A stretch of 10,839 nucleotides of DNA. It comes from Acetobacterium sp. (GTDB lineage: Bacteria; Bacillota; Clostridia; Eubacteriales; Eubacteriaceae). This document shows positions 1 to 6,374 of the stretch, piece after piece. A program made the translations under genes and the position numbers. Every line of letters begins with the position of its first letter. Position 1 is the stretch's first letter. The notes under the pieces are model-generated. The model saw only the letters and a list, made by a program, of their open reading frames with translations, ran no database searches and was not told the DNA's origin. The DNA is taken from assembly GCA_022013395.1 (NCBI GenBank), contig JAKLQL010000042.1, positions 1 through 10,839 of the forward strand. Direction: 5' to 3'.

Positions 1-45
1 AAAGGTAAAGTCCTGGCGATTTTTCATCTTTTTGACACAAGAAAT

Positions 46-69
46 CCCCATCTAAATTAATAAATGGGG
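46..69 (-). terminator. weak candidate terminator after lplA
   Basis: A 6-bp perfect inverted repeat (CCCCAT / ATGGGG) with a 12-base AT-rich loop lies about 10 bases beyond the lplA stop. On the minus strand it is followed by only a broken T run (ATTTCTTG). It could end the lipoylation operon, but the stem is short and the U tract poor, so readthrough into genes left of the window is quite possible. Confidence 0.3.
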
Positions 70-78
70 TGCACTCAA

Positions 79-1059
79 TTAACAAATAATATCTGCCAGT
101 TCGTCCATGTTGATATTGTAAAAGCCGTGTTTGATATCACACTGTTCAATGGCTTTTATGATGCTTTCTTTTTCATAGTTAGTATCTATTAATGCGTCAC
201 TGAGAACAGAAACGTCCATGGTTCCGAAGAAGTCGCCGTAGATGTGGCAATCGGTGATTTTACCCTTATTCACATCCAGTTTGAATTCCATTTTACCGCC
301 ATCAAACCGTCCGGTTCTGGTGATATTGAATTTGGGAGAGGTTCCGTAATTCCATTCCCAACTTTCAAATTTTTCTTTAGCAATGGCATTGATCCGGACC
401 TGATCGGCCGGTGTGAGTTTATATTCTTTATCGGAACCTTGCATGATACTGTCCACCATCAGTTTTCTGAAGGTATCCGTGTTCACTGGCCGGTTTAGGT
501 GATCAGAAATATTTGTCACCCGTTCCTTAACGGATTTAATCCCCTTAGAAATAATTTTGTAGTCATCCACAGTGAGGCACTTCACCATCTGTTCAAAATC
601 GGTGTTGAATAACAAGGAACCGTGATGGAGGGTATAGCCATTTAACATACACTGGGCATTTCCGGAAAACTTTTTGCCATGAATGATCAGATCATTTCTG
701 CTGTTGAATTCTGCCGGTACATCCAACTTTTTTAGCCCTTCAATAACCGGACCGATGTATTTATTGAAATCAATGGCTTCACCTACACCTTTGGTGATAA
801 AGCTAAATTGCCAGCCGCCCATATCGGTATAAATAGTCCCACCGCCGGTGATGCGCCGAACTACGTTGATCCCATTTTCTTTAGCAACGCGTTCATTTAT
901 TTCTTCGATGGTATTCTGGTATTTACCAATCATTAATGTCGGTTCGGTTCGCCAGAAAATAAAGACCTGATCCTCGGGCAACTGTTTTTCGGTGATAAGA
1001 TAGTATTCCAGGGCAAAATTATAAAAGGGATCGGTTGAGTTGTTCTCGACATAAATCAT
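79..1059 (-). CDS. lplA: lipoate-protein ligase A
   Basis: This enzyme activates lipoate (or octanoate) with ATP to the acyl-AMP and transfers it to the lysine of lipoyl domains in the cytoplasm. The 326 residues match the full-length two-domain family. The start MIYVENNSTDPFYN is typical. The lipoate-binding motif RRITGGGTIYTD is at 68-79, GKKFSGNAQ with the probable catalytic Lys130 at 128-136, HHGSLL at 145-150, KSVKERVTNI at 175-184, and the C-terminal accessory domain, including KGKITDCHIYGDFFG, at about 255-326. The ATG overlaps the lipA stop as ATGA, so the two genes are probably translationally coupled. No lipB is in view, so this ligase may also supply octanoylated substrate for LipA. 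Assignment to the ligase family is secure; the true acyl substrate and protein target are inferred. Confidence 0.95.
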   Translation of the reverse strand: MIYVENNSTDPFYNFALEYYLITEKQLPEDQVFIFWRTEPTLMIGKYQNTIEEINERVAKENGINVVRRITGGGTIYTDMGGWQFSFITKGVGEAIDFNKYIGPVIEGLKKLDVPAEFNSRNDLIIHGKKFSGNAQCMLNGYTLHHGSLLFNTDFEQMVKCLTVDDYKIISKGIKSVKERVTNISDHLNRPVNTDTFRKLMVDSIMQGSDKEYKLTPADQVRINAIAKEKFESWEWNYGTSPKFNITRTGRFDGGKMEFKLDVNKGKITDCHIYGDFFGTMDVSVLSDALIDTNYEKESIIKAIEQCDIKHGFYNINMDELADIIC

Positions 1060-1913
1060 TTTATTTTGCCTCCTGCAAGTGCTTCTTCCGCTCGGTAGGA
1101 GCTGCGAACCAGGGGACTACTGGCAATATAATGAAACCCTTTTTCTTCACCGATCTTTTTATATTCTTCAAACTTTTCAGGGGTCACATAGCATTTGACA
1201 CTAATATGTTTGGCTGATGGCCGCAGATACTGACCGATCGTAAAAATATCACAGCCCGCTTTAAGACTGTCATCCATGACCTGATAAACCTGTTCATCGG
1301 TTTCCCCAAGCCCAACCATAATACCGGTTTTGGTTTTGATATGGGGTGCTCTCTTCTTTACATACTGAATCACGTACATCGATCGTTCATAATCTGCTTC
1401 CGGGCGAACTTCCAGGTATAGTTCCCTGACCGTTTCAACATTATGATTAATAACATCCGGCTTTGCTCCAATGACGATATCCAAATGTTTGTCCACGCCT
1501 CTGAGATCCGGAATCAGCACTTCTATGGAAACTCCAGGATTTAATTTCCGAACCGCATTGATGGTGTCTGCAAAGTGTTTGGCTCCGCCATCCTCCAAAT
1601 CATCCCGGGTGACGCTGGTGATGACCACGTGCTTTAAATCCAGGGCTTTTACGGCCTCGGCCAGATGCAGGGGCGCATTGGGATCGACCGGCTCCACCAC
1701 GCCACTGGACACATTGCAAAATCGGCAGTGTCGGGTACAGATATTTCCCAGAATCATAAATGTGGCGGTCCGTTTTTTATAGCACTCCCCCAAATTGGGG
1801 CAATTGGCTTCTTTACAAACCGTGTTAAGTTTTAATTTGGCCATGAGCCCATTGACTTCATCCACGGCCTCCTTATTGTAGCTGACCTTTAACCATTCTG
1901 GTTTCTTTTCCAT
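1056..1913 (-). CDS. lipA: lipoyl synthase (radical SAM)
   Basis: LipA inserts two sulfur atoms at C6 and C8 of an octanoyl group bound to a lipoyl-domain lysine, consuming its auxiliary 4Fe-4S cluster as the sulfur source. The 285-residue protein has every diagnostic element. The auxiliary-cluster cysteines CX4CX5C are C33, C38 and C44. The radical SAM CX3CX2C is C59, C63 and C66 (CTRHCRFC). The C-terminal RSSY motif at 270-273 supplies the serine ligand to the auxiliary cluster. The ATG at 1911-1913 is preceded by AAGAGG five bases upstream and lies 13 bases after the stop of the lipoyl-domain gene; the stop overlaps lplA by 4 bases. A LipA homologue (acoS) is known from the acetoin dehydrogenase cluster of Pelobacter, so a link to a dedicated 2-oxoacid or acetoin dehydrogenase is possible, but none is in view. 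Confidence 0.96.
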   Translation of the reverse strand: MEKKPEWLKVSYNKEAVDEVNGLMAKLKLNTVCKEANCPNLGECYKKRTATFMILGNICTRHCRFCNVSSGVVEPVDPNAPLHLAEAVKALDLKHVVITSVTRDDLEDGGAKHFADTINAVRKLNPGVSIEVLIPDLRGVDKHLDIVIGAKPDVINHNVETVRELYLEVRPEADYERSMYVIQYVKKRAPHIKTKTGIMVGLGETDEQVYQVMDDSLKAGCDIFTIGQYLRPSAKHISVKCYVTPEKFEEYKKIGEEKGFHYIASSPLVRSSYRAEEALAGGKIK

Positions 1914-1926
1914 TTTGGCCTCTTAA

Positions 1927-2166
1927 TTAATCGCAGTTGATGACAGCAATGATTTCATCCACTTTAATTTCATCGCCGGCTTCAAAAAAGATCTCTTCCA
2001 AAACACCGGATTCCATACTTTCGACTTCACTGACAACCTTTTCGGTTTCAATCTCGAAAAGCACATCACCTTTTTTTACCATATCCCCAGCTTCTTTATT
2101 CCAAGCCGCCAACACCGCGGTTTCCATTTGTTCACTTAATTTTGGCATTTGAATATTTTTTTTCAT
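1927..2166 (-). CDS. free-standing lipoyl-domain protein
   Basis: This 79-residue protein consists of a single biotinyl/lipoyl domain of the dehydrogenase E2 type. The start MKKNIQMPKLSEQMETA is like the N terminus of acetoin or pyruvate dehydrogenase E2 subunits, and the modification site is IETEKVVSEV with Lys43 as the expected lipoylated residue; ETEKV points to lipoate, since biotin carriers usually have MKM. The peripheral-subunit-binding and acyltransferase domains of a full E2 are absent, and the sequence ends cleanly at INCD. I chose the ATG at 2164-2166 because AAAGGA lies about ten bases upstream; an in-frame TTG at 2220 would add 18 residues unlike any lipoyl domain and lacks a matching site. 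The gene lies directly before lipA and lplA and is the obvious local substrate for both. Whether it serves an E2-less complex or acts as a lipoate carrier is unknown. Confidence 0.88.
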   Translation of the reverse strand: MKKNIQMPKLSEQMETAVLAAWNKEAGDMVKKGDVLFEIETEKVVSEVESMESGVLEEIFFEAGDEIKVDEIIAVINCD

Positions 2167-2198
2167 TTTAATCTCATCCTTTAAATTTTTAATCAATC

Positions 2199-2396
2199 TT
2201 AGTCTTTTTTTAAAAAACAATCCGTTAAACGCTCTGCCTTATTCAGCCTATCTTTTACAAACCTTGTTGCTTGCAGTTTATTTAATATCGCCTGATAACC
2301 ATATCGGGATTCGGCAAGAGCCGCTTCAATTTCTGGGTTTTGCAACCCATCCACTGAAACCTCACATTTGGCAATTTTGCCTTTGACGATTTCCAA
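2199..2396 (-). CDS. small ORF resembling lipoate ligase C-terminal domain
   Basis: This is a short open frame of 65 codons from a TTG start. Read by eye, VKGKIAKCEVSVDG aligns with the accessory-domain segment NKGKITDCHIYGDFF of the LplA encoded nearby, SRYGYQAILNKL with TNYEKESIIKAI, and the tail LNKAERLTDCFL with NINMDELADIIC, so the similarity runs to the C terminus. It therefore looks like a stand-alone LplA accessory domain (comparable to the separate LplB subunit of archaeal ligases). The catalytic domain is absent. The start is uncertain: the frame is open to a stop at 2451-2453, similarity seems to begin a few codons before the TTG (RIRLEIV), and no ribosome binding site precedes the TTG. 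It is either a real first gene of the cassette, 32 bases before the lipoyl-domain gene, or a remnant of a decayed second ligase gene. Confidence 0.5.
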   Translation of the reverse strand: MEIVKGKIAKCEVSVDGLQNPEIEAALAESRYGYQAILNKLQATRFVKDRLNKAERLTDCFLKKD

Positions 2397-2470
2397 TCTG
2401 ATTCGTTGGTGTTGCCAACAACCTACAATAACAATTGCCGCTCTTTCAAATCACATGATCATGCTTATTT

Positions 2471-2488
2471 TTCGTACCTGAAATATGA
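2471..2488. repeat. copy 1 of divergent-promoter repeat
   Basis: TTCGTACCTGAAATATGA recurs at 2601-2617 with a single base missing (the A after TTCGT). This copy covers the predicted transcription start of the minus-strand cassette; the other covers the -10 region of the plus-strand lipoprotein gene. A shared operator is possible, but the function is inferred. Confidence 0.5.
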
Positions 2489-2493
2489 CTATT

Positions 2494-2522
2494 ATTTTAT
2501 CCGAGAACAGCTTTATCGTCTA
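2494..2522 (-). promoter_or_regulatory. candidate promoter of lipoylation cassette
   Basis: On the minus strand, TAGACG (4 of 6 to the -35 consensus) at 2517-2522 and TAAAAT (5 of 6 to the -10) at 2494-2499 are separated by 17 bases. Transcription would begin near 2487, about 90 bases before the first small ORF. The remainder of the 2397-2644 intergenic stretch holds the repeats described separately and no other gene that I can support. Confidence 0.4.
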
Positions 2523-2578
2523 CTTTATTTTGATCACCTTTCTGACTCTAAATGAAACCATCCTTACTGCGTGTTCTG

Positions 2579-2610
2579 TCAGGACTTAAATAATAGGTAA
2601 TTCGTCCTGA
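2579..2610. repeat. inverted repeat upstream of MBL lipoprotein gene
   Basis: TCAGGAC at 2579-2585 and GTCCTGA at 2604-2610 form a perfect 7-bp inverted repeat around an 18-base spacer. The right arm lies inside the second copy of the direct repeat. The arrangement is compatible with an operator just upstream of the plus-strand promoter. Confidence 0.35.
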
Positions 2611-2617
2611 AATATGA
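2601..2617. repeat. copy 2 of divergent-promoter repeat
   Basis: TTCGTCCTGAAATATGA is the partner of the repeat at 2471-2488. It overlaps candidate -10 boxes TATGAT (2613-2618) and TAAAAT (2618-2623) for the gene starting at 2645. The matching -35 region is weak, which would fit regulated expression. Confidence 0.45.
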
Positions 2618-2644
2618 TAAAATGAGTGCTTGGAGGAATTGAAA

Positions 2645-3748
2645 ATGAAACGAAAACTCTTACTTGTAACAGCACTTATTTTAAGCGTCATTTTTATCTT
2701 TTCCGGTTGCCAATTACTAAGCGGTACCCGAACCACCTTTACCCCTAAAGATTCGCTGGCGGTTCATTTTCTGGATGTCGGTCAGGGCGATGCCATCCTG
2801 CTGGTGGACCGGGATCAGACCATGTTGATTGATGGTGGCAACCCGGAAAACGGCAATCAAATTGTCGCCTATCTCAAAGGTCTGGGCATCACGCAGTTGA
2901 ATTACGTGGTGGCAACCCATAATCATAATGACCATGCCGGAGGATTGACTGATGTGGTTGCTCAGCTTGATGTGTCCAATTTATATGTAACCAACTCAAA
3001 AGAAACGGAAGCTTCAAAAAACCTGATTGCTAAAGCTAAGTCCAAAAACATCCCTATTTCCACCCCCAGTCCGGGAACAACCCTGACTTTTGGCGGCTCG
3101 ACCATCAACTTTTTAGGACCCCTCAGTGTTCATGATGACGTTAATGACGACTCCATTGTTATGAAGTTCACTCACGGCAGTCATCGCTTTCTTTTTACTG
3201 GTGATATGGAAGCAATGGCTGAAAAAGAATTGCTGGCGCAAAACCTTGATCTGTCAGCTGATGTGCTCAAAGTTGGTCATCATGGCAGTTATTCGTCCAC
3301 CGGTTATGTCTTTCTGCGGGCAGTGAACCCCCGGTATGCGGTGATTTCCTGCGGTGTGAACAACGACTACGGCCACCCCCATGAAGAAACCCTGAGCCGT
3401 CTCAATGATGTTGGCTCCACCATTTTCCGCACCGACCTGATCGGAACCATCGTGGCCACCAGTGAAGGCGATCAGCTGACCTTTAACAAAAACGGCGTTA
3501 CCCCCAACCAACCTTATCAGGAGGTGGATAACGGTCTGGGTTCAACAACCAGCCCCGTATCGGAAATACCAACCAATACGGCCACGGCAGAAACCGTCAC
3601 TTATATTGGTAATAAAAACTCCAAGGTTTATCATCTGCCCAGCTGTTCCGGTTTGCCGAAAGAATCCAACCGGATTTATCTAAACAGTCTGGAAGAGGTG
3701 CATGCCCAAGGACTAACACCTTGTGGAATTTGCAAGCCACCAAGCTAA
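2645..3748 (+). CDS. lipoprotein with ComEC-like MBL domain
   Basis: This is a 367-residue surface metallo-hydrolase. The ATG at 2645 is chosen over the in-frame TTG at 2630 because GGAGG (2633-2637) lies eight bases before it, and it gives a clean lipoprotein signal: MKRK, a hydrophobic core to residue 19, then SGC with Cys22 as the lipidated residue. Residues 38-285 form a metallo-beta-lactamase fold of the ComEC/Rec2 type: FLDVGQGDAIL (42-52), LIDGG (61-65), HNHNDHAGG (92-100), FTGDME (184-189), KVGHHGS (209-215) and YGHPHEE (242-248), so the metal ligands are intact. A Thr/Pro/Ser linker (about 290-318) leads to YIGNKNSKVYHLPSC (320-334) and C360-X2-C363, a small module also seen on other secreted Firmicute hydrolases that probably binds zinc. 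The ComEC relatives suggest a nuclease or phosphodiesterase, but the substrate is not known. Confidence 0.88.
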   Translation: MKRKLLLVTALILSVIFIFSGCQLLSGTRTTFTPKDSLAVHFLDVGQGDAILLVDRDQTMLIDGGNPENGNQIVAYLKGLGITQLNYVVATHNHNDHAGGLTDVVAQLDVSNLYVTNSKETEASKNLIAKAKSKNIPISTPSPGTTLTFGGSTINFLGPLSVHDDVNDDSIVMKFTHGSHRFLFTGDMEAMAEKELLAQNLDLSADVLKVGHHGSYSSTGYVFLRAVNPRYAVISCGVNNDYGHPHEETLSRLNDVGSTIFRTDLIGTIVATSEGDQLTFNKNGVTPNQPYQEVDNGLGSTTSPVSEIPTNTATAETVTYIGNKNSKVYHLPSCSGLPKESNRIYLNSLEEVHAQGLTPCGICKPPS

Positions 3749-3767
3749 AACAGCATAAATATTATCA

Positions 3768-3817
3768 AGGCCAGTGTTTAGCAGTAGTCGTCTCCGCTAA
3801 ACATTGGCCTATTTTTT
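3768..3817 (+). terminator. strong intrinsic terminator
   Basis: A 15-bp stem (3768-3782 with 3796-3810, one G-T wobble) closes a 13-base loop and is followed by TTTTTT at 3812-3817, 19 bases after the lipoprotein stop. On the opposite strand the hairpin is followed by TTGATAATATTT, a poor U tract, so it is mainly a plus-strand terminator, although it could also help end the minus-strand ABC operon. Confidence 0.92.
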
Positions 3818-3857
3818 ACTTTATTTTTTGTTCTTTTTATTTTATTTTTTACTTTAT
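3811..3857. repeat. T-rich tract with 14-bp direct repeat
   Basis: ATTTTTTACTTTAT occurs exactly at 3811-3824 and again at 3844-3857 in a strongly T-rich stretch between the terminator and the stop of the convergent permease gene. It is probably low-complexity intergenic sequence; no gene is visible here. Confidence 0.6.
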
Positions 3858-3874
3858 GATTATAACTCAGTTGA

Positions 3875-4609
3875 TTACCCGGTCACCACATCCCGCCGTT
3901 TTAGCCAGGTGATGGCAAATAGACAAAAACCAGCGATAAAAACAGCGCCAGCGATCAGAAATTGAATTTCTCCCACCGACATCGGTGCCGCCGGATCGTT
4001 GGATCGCATCCCCAGGGTTATTAGCGCGTAGGGAAAGTAGAGGCCATAGCCTTGCGATAGTAGTGCCAACCCGGCAATCCCGCCCATCAGAGCAATCCCC
4101 ACCGGTACCGCAAAGCTGCGAATCACCAGCGATAGACATAGCTGCAAAGCGCATACCACCATACCACCCAAGGCTCCAAACAAAAGCCAGAGCGGTAATT
4201 CTGGCGGAATCGGTCCCGCCAACCCAGCCAGCAGTCCGGAAATAATAAACAAGAGTCCGATCCAGATCTGGGTCAGTATCACCATTAGCCAACCCATCAT
4301 CAGTTTAGCCATAAATACCTGTGTTATCGGAACCGGGGCTGTCAACACCGCATTCCAGTTATGATTGGCATGTTCCAGCCGAAACAGATAGGATGCGTAG
4401 ATCCCAATCAATACCGGTAGAAAAAAATAACAGGCAAACAGGGTATGCTGGATCCACAGGCTGTACCACTCATGCTCCAGCATCTCTAAATTATTCAAAT
4501 AATTAAAAGTACCCATAAATGCCGGAATAATGGGAATCAGTAAAAAAGCCAGCCACACCGGACTATGTCGCATCTTGATCATTTCTGCTTTTAAAACACG
4601 TATCAACAT
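3875..4609 (-). CDS. lantibiotic-immunity-type ABC permease (LanG-like)
   Basis: This is an integral membrane subunit of an ABC-2 type exporter that would remove peptide antibiotics from the membrane. The 244 residues fit the MutG/EpiG/SpaG family size. About six hydrophobic segments are seen (near 17-35, 54-76, 98-125, 138-161, 163-185 and 215-237), with EWYSLWIQHTLFACYFFLP at 47-65 typical of the family and a basic tail KRRD. I prefer the ATG at 4607-4609, eight bases after GGAGG; a GTG directly before it is the alternative and adds one residue. The gene follows the other permease with its GTG/ATG immediately behind the preceding TGA and is last in the operon. Assignment as a LanFEG/BcrB-like permease rests on the trio and the motif; the exported drug is unknown. 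Confidence 0.82.
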   Translation of the reverse strand: MLIRVLKAEMIKMRHSPVWLAFLLIPIIPAFMGTFNYLNNLEMLEHEWYSLWIQHTLFACYFFLPVLIGIYASYLFRLEHANHNWNAVLTAPVPITQVFMAKLMMGWLMVILTQIWIGLLFIISGLLAGLAGPIPPELPLWLLFGALGGMVVCALQLCLSLVIRSFAVPVGIALMGGIAGLALLSQGYGLYFPYALITLGMRSNDPAAPMSVGEIQFLIAGAVFIAGFCLFAITWLKRRDVVTG

Positions 4610-4612
4610 CAC

Positions 4613-5365
4613 TCAGACCTCCCTTCTGACAAATAAAGTCCGGCCGATTCCATAAATCAGCACAAAGAAAACCAAAATCAAACCGAGCCCTGACCAATCA
4701 ATGGCCGTCCAGTAAAAATCAGTGGCCCGGGTGGCCTTATCCCAGTTCATGCCAACCTGCATCAGCACCCCGTAATAACTCCACAGAATCAGCTTTTGAA
4801 AGCCCTGGGGGAAAAACATACTAAACAGACCGATAAAACCGCCGACCAGACCCAGGGTCATCGGCACCATCTGATTAGCTACCAGCATCGAGACCCCTTG
4901 TTGAAAGGCGTAAATAGTCAGACTCACCACCAGTGTAAAAAACAGGTAGCCCGCCAGCGCTCCCCAGGGCACCGCTCCGCCAAAATGCAAAACGAAGCCC
5001 ATGCCGATCATAATCGCCAGCTGTCCCAGGGCAGCACCAAGCATATAGATACTGCCCCAGATAAACTTGGCCGCAAAGATCCGTCTGGTCGGAATAATGG
5101 TTTCCAACAGCTTAAAGGTTTGACCCTTATGCTCCACATCGCTGAGACGGGAAGCGACCACTGCGGCGATCACCGGCATGATGATGCAGTTGAGCATCGG
5201 AAACTGGTAGAGAAAAAACATCCAGCCCTGAATCAGGTCATCAGCATCCTTGTTGGAAATAGCCCAGCCCGCCCAAAGCAGCTGAACCGCCATCATCACC
5301 GCCACCACCAGCCAGATCTTACGCCCCTTTGTTTTTAAGACCTCCATCCCAATTGCGGCTCTCAT
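4613..5365 (-). CDS. lantibiotic-immunity-type ABC permease (LanE-like)
   Basis: This is the second membrane subunit of the exporter, 250 residues, with about six hydrophobic segments (near 17-36, 50-72, 100-125, 133-157, 166-186 and 224-245). The cytosolic loop DVEHKGQTFKLLETIIPTRR (76-95), with Glu-His and Pro-x-Arg, is a common ABC-2 permease feature thought to contact the ATPase. It is only distantly alike to the partner permease in sequence but has the same size and topology, as LanE and LanG do. The start ATG overlaps the stop of the ATPase gene as ATGA, and the TGA is directly followed by the next start, so all three are one translationally coupled unit. It could equally be called BcrB-like; the distinction cannot be made from the sequence alone. 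Confidence 0.82.
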   Translation of the reverse strand: MRAAIGMEVLKTKGRKIWLVVAVMMAVQLLWAGWAISNKDADDLIQGWMFFLYQFPMLNCIIMPVIAAVVASRLSDVEHKGQTFKLLETIIPTRRIFAAKFIWGSIYMLGAALGQLAIMIGMGFVLHFGGAVPWGALAGYLFFTLVVSLTIYAFQQGVSMLVANQMVPMTLGLVGGFIGLFSMFFPQGFQKLILWSYYGVLMQVGMNWDKATRATDFYWTAIDWSGLGLILVFFVLIYGIGRTLFVRREV

Positions 5366-6276
5366 AAACTCACCGCCGTTCCGGTCAGCTCCAGGAAAAT
5401 ATCCTCCAGGCTCTTTTTACGCTCTTCAATCCTGACCAGACCAATATTATTCTGTCCCAGCGCCTTGCTGATTTCGGCCATCATCGTATCTTTCATCTGC
5501 GGGATGATCAGATAATCATCCTGAGCTTCCCAGGCCACGCCGTTTTTACTCAGGAATGATTTGGTCACCTCATTATTCATGGTTCGCACCGCCAGATGTT
5601 GCTGACTATACTGGTGAAGCTTGGTCAGACTGTCCTGATAAACCAGTTCCCCTTCCCGGATGATCCCTACCCGGGTGGCCAGTTGATCAATTTCACTTAG
5701 GAGGTGGCTGGAGACCACCACCGTCATTCCAAATTTTTGCGGCAGGGACTGAATCAGTTCCCGCATTTCCTGAATGCCAGCGGGGTCCAGTCCATTGGTG
5801 GGCTCATCCAAGATCAACAGCTTGGGATAGCCTAATAGCGCACTGGCCAACCCCAACCGCTGTTTCATTCCCAGTGAATATTGACTGACTTTTTTACTCT
5901 TCTGATTCTCCAGCCGAACTATTTTCAGGACTTCGGTAATATTCTGTTTTGGTACGCCTCGCAGGGTTTGAAAGATCCGCAGGTTTTCTTCACCAGTTAG
6001 ATGCCCATAATAGCTGGGCGACTCGATCAAAGAACCGACATTTTTAAGATTCTCCAGGCGGTTTTTGCTGTTAACCCGTTTTCCGAAAACCGCGATCTCC
6101 CCTGCCGTCGGCTTGGCCAACCCCAGAATCATCTTAAGTGTCGTCGATTTCCCGGCGCCATTAGGCCCCAGAAAACCATAAATCGCCCCTTCTGGAACCG
6201 ACAGATCCACATCCTTAACCCGATAAACATTCCCATATTGTTTGCTGAGACCCTCAGTCTCGATAATATTGCTCAT
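5362..6276 (-). CDS. lantibiotic/bacitracin-type ABC transporter ATPase
   Basis: This is the nucleotide-binding subunit of the exporter, 304 residues. It shows Walker A GPNGAGKST (37-45), signature YSLGMKQR (133-140), Walker B LLILDEPT (153-160), D-loop GLDP (162-165) and the switch His191. In place of the usual Q-loop glutamine it has Glu85 in GSLIESPSYY, the E-loop variant reported for LanF immunity ATPases, which supports the LanF/BcrA class. A C-terminal extension of about 90 residues is typical of that class. The start ATG at 6274-6276 has AAGGAG eight bases upstream; an earlier in-frame GTG at 6285 lies too close to that site. It is the first gene of the operon, divergent from the two-component genes, and the downstream permease overlaps its stop. 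Confidence 0.93.
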   Translation of the reverse strand: MSNIIETEGLSKQYGNVYRVKDVDLSVPEGAIYGFLGPNGAGKSTTLKMILGLAKPTAGEIAVFGKRVNSKNRLENLKNVGSLIESPSYYGHLTGEENLRIFQTLRGVPKQNITEVLKIVRLENQKSKKVSQYSLGMKQRLGLASALLGYPKLLILDEPTNGLDPAGIQEMRELIQSLPQKFGMTVVVSSHLLSEIDQLATRVGIIREGELVYQDSLTKLHQYSQQHLAVRTMNNEVTKSFLSKNGVAWEAQDDYLIIPQMKDTMMAEISKALGQNNIGLVRIEERKKSLEDIFLELTGTAVSL

Positions 6277-6305
6277 AATATGCACTCCTTCTTTTTTCTA
6301 CCTTT

Positions 6306-6311
6306 ATGATA
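6306..6311 (-). promoter_or_regulatory. candidate -10 box of ABC operon
   Basis: TATCAT on the minus strand (5 of 6) lies 30 bases before the ATPase start. No recognisable -35 box lies 16-18 bases further upstream (AACCCG), which would fit a promoter needing an activator. The CCTTA/TAAGG sites would then centre about 45-60 bases before the transcription start, the usual place for an OmpR-family activator. Confidence 0.4.
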
Positions 6312-6320
6312 GCCCATGAA

Positions 6321-6366
6321 CCTTACAACGGGTTGTCCCCGGCCTTACGTTTACCTTAATTTTAAG
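6321..6366. promoter_or_regulatory. phased CCTTA repeats, candidate response-regulator operator
   Basis: CCTTA occurs at 6321, 6343 and 6354, that is, offsets of 22 and 11 bases, placing all three on one face of the helix (TAAGG direct repeats on the minus strand). Within the block, ACAAC-GG-GTTGT (6325-6336) and CTTAA-TT-TTAAG (6355-6366) are short palindromes. OmpR-family regulators usually bind such 10-11 bp phased direct repeats, and the block lies between the divergent ABC and two-component genes. Confidence 0.5.
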
Positions 6367-6374
6367 TTCATCCA

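Noticed and set aside
1..51. Minus-strand open frame from an ATG at 49-51 (or 25-27) running off the left edge.
   Set aside because: At most 17 codons are visible, no ribosome binding site precedes either ATG, and the first ATG lies in the hairpin arm. It could be the start of a downstream gene but cannot be supported.
2401..2430. GTTGG/CCAAC symmetry upstream of the small lipoylation ORF considered as a sigma-54 site or operator.
   Set aside because: No GG-N10-GC element with the required spacing is found, so a sigma-54 promoter like those of acetoin operons cannot be supported.
2548..2736. Minus-strand 62-codon frame across the promoter and signal peptide of the MBL lipoprotein.
   Set aside because: It overlaps the start of a well-supported gene on the other strand, has no ribosome binding site, and resembles no known protein.
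3867..4292. Minus-strand 141-codon frame inside the LanG-like permease gene.
   Set aside because: It is an alternative frame of a gene with clear membrane helices and operon context; the translation (Gly/Arg/Trp-rich) shows no recognisable domain.
4796..5338. Plus-strand open frame of 180 codons opposite the LanE-like permease.
   Set aside because: It is wholly antisense to a well-supported membrane protein gene, has a His/Gln/Lys-rich composition typical of an antisense shadow of a hydrophobic protein, and has no family motifs.
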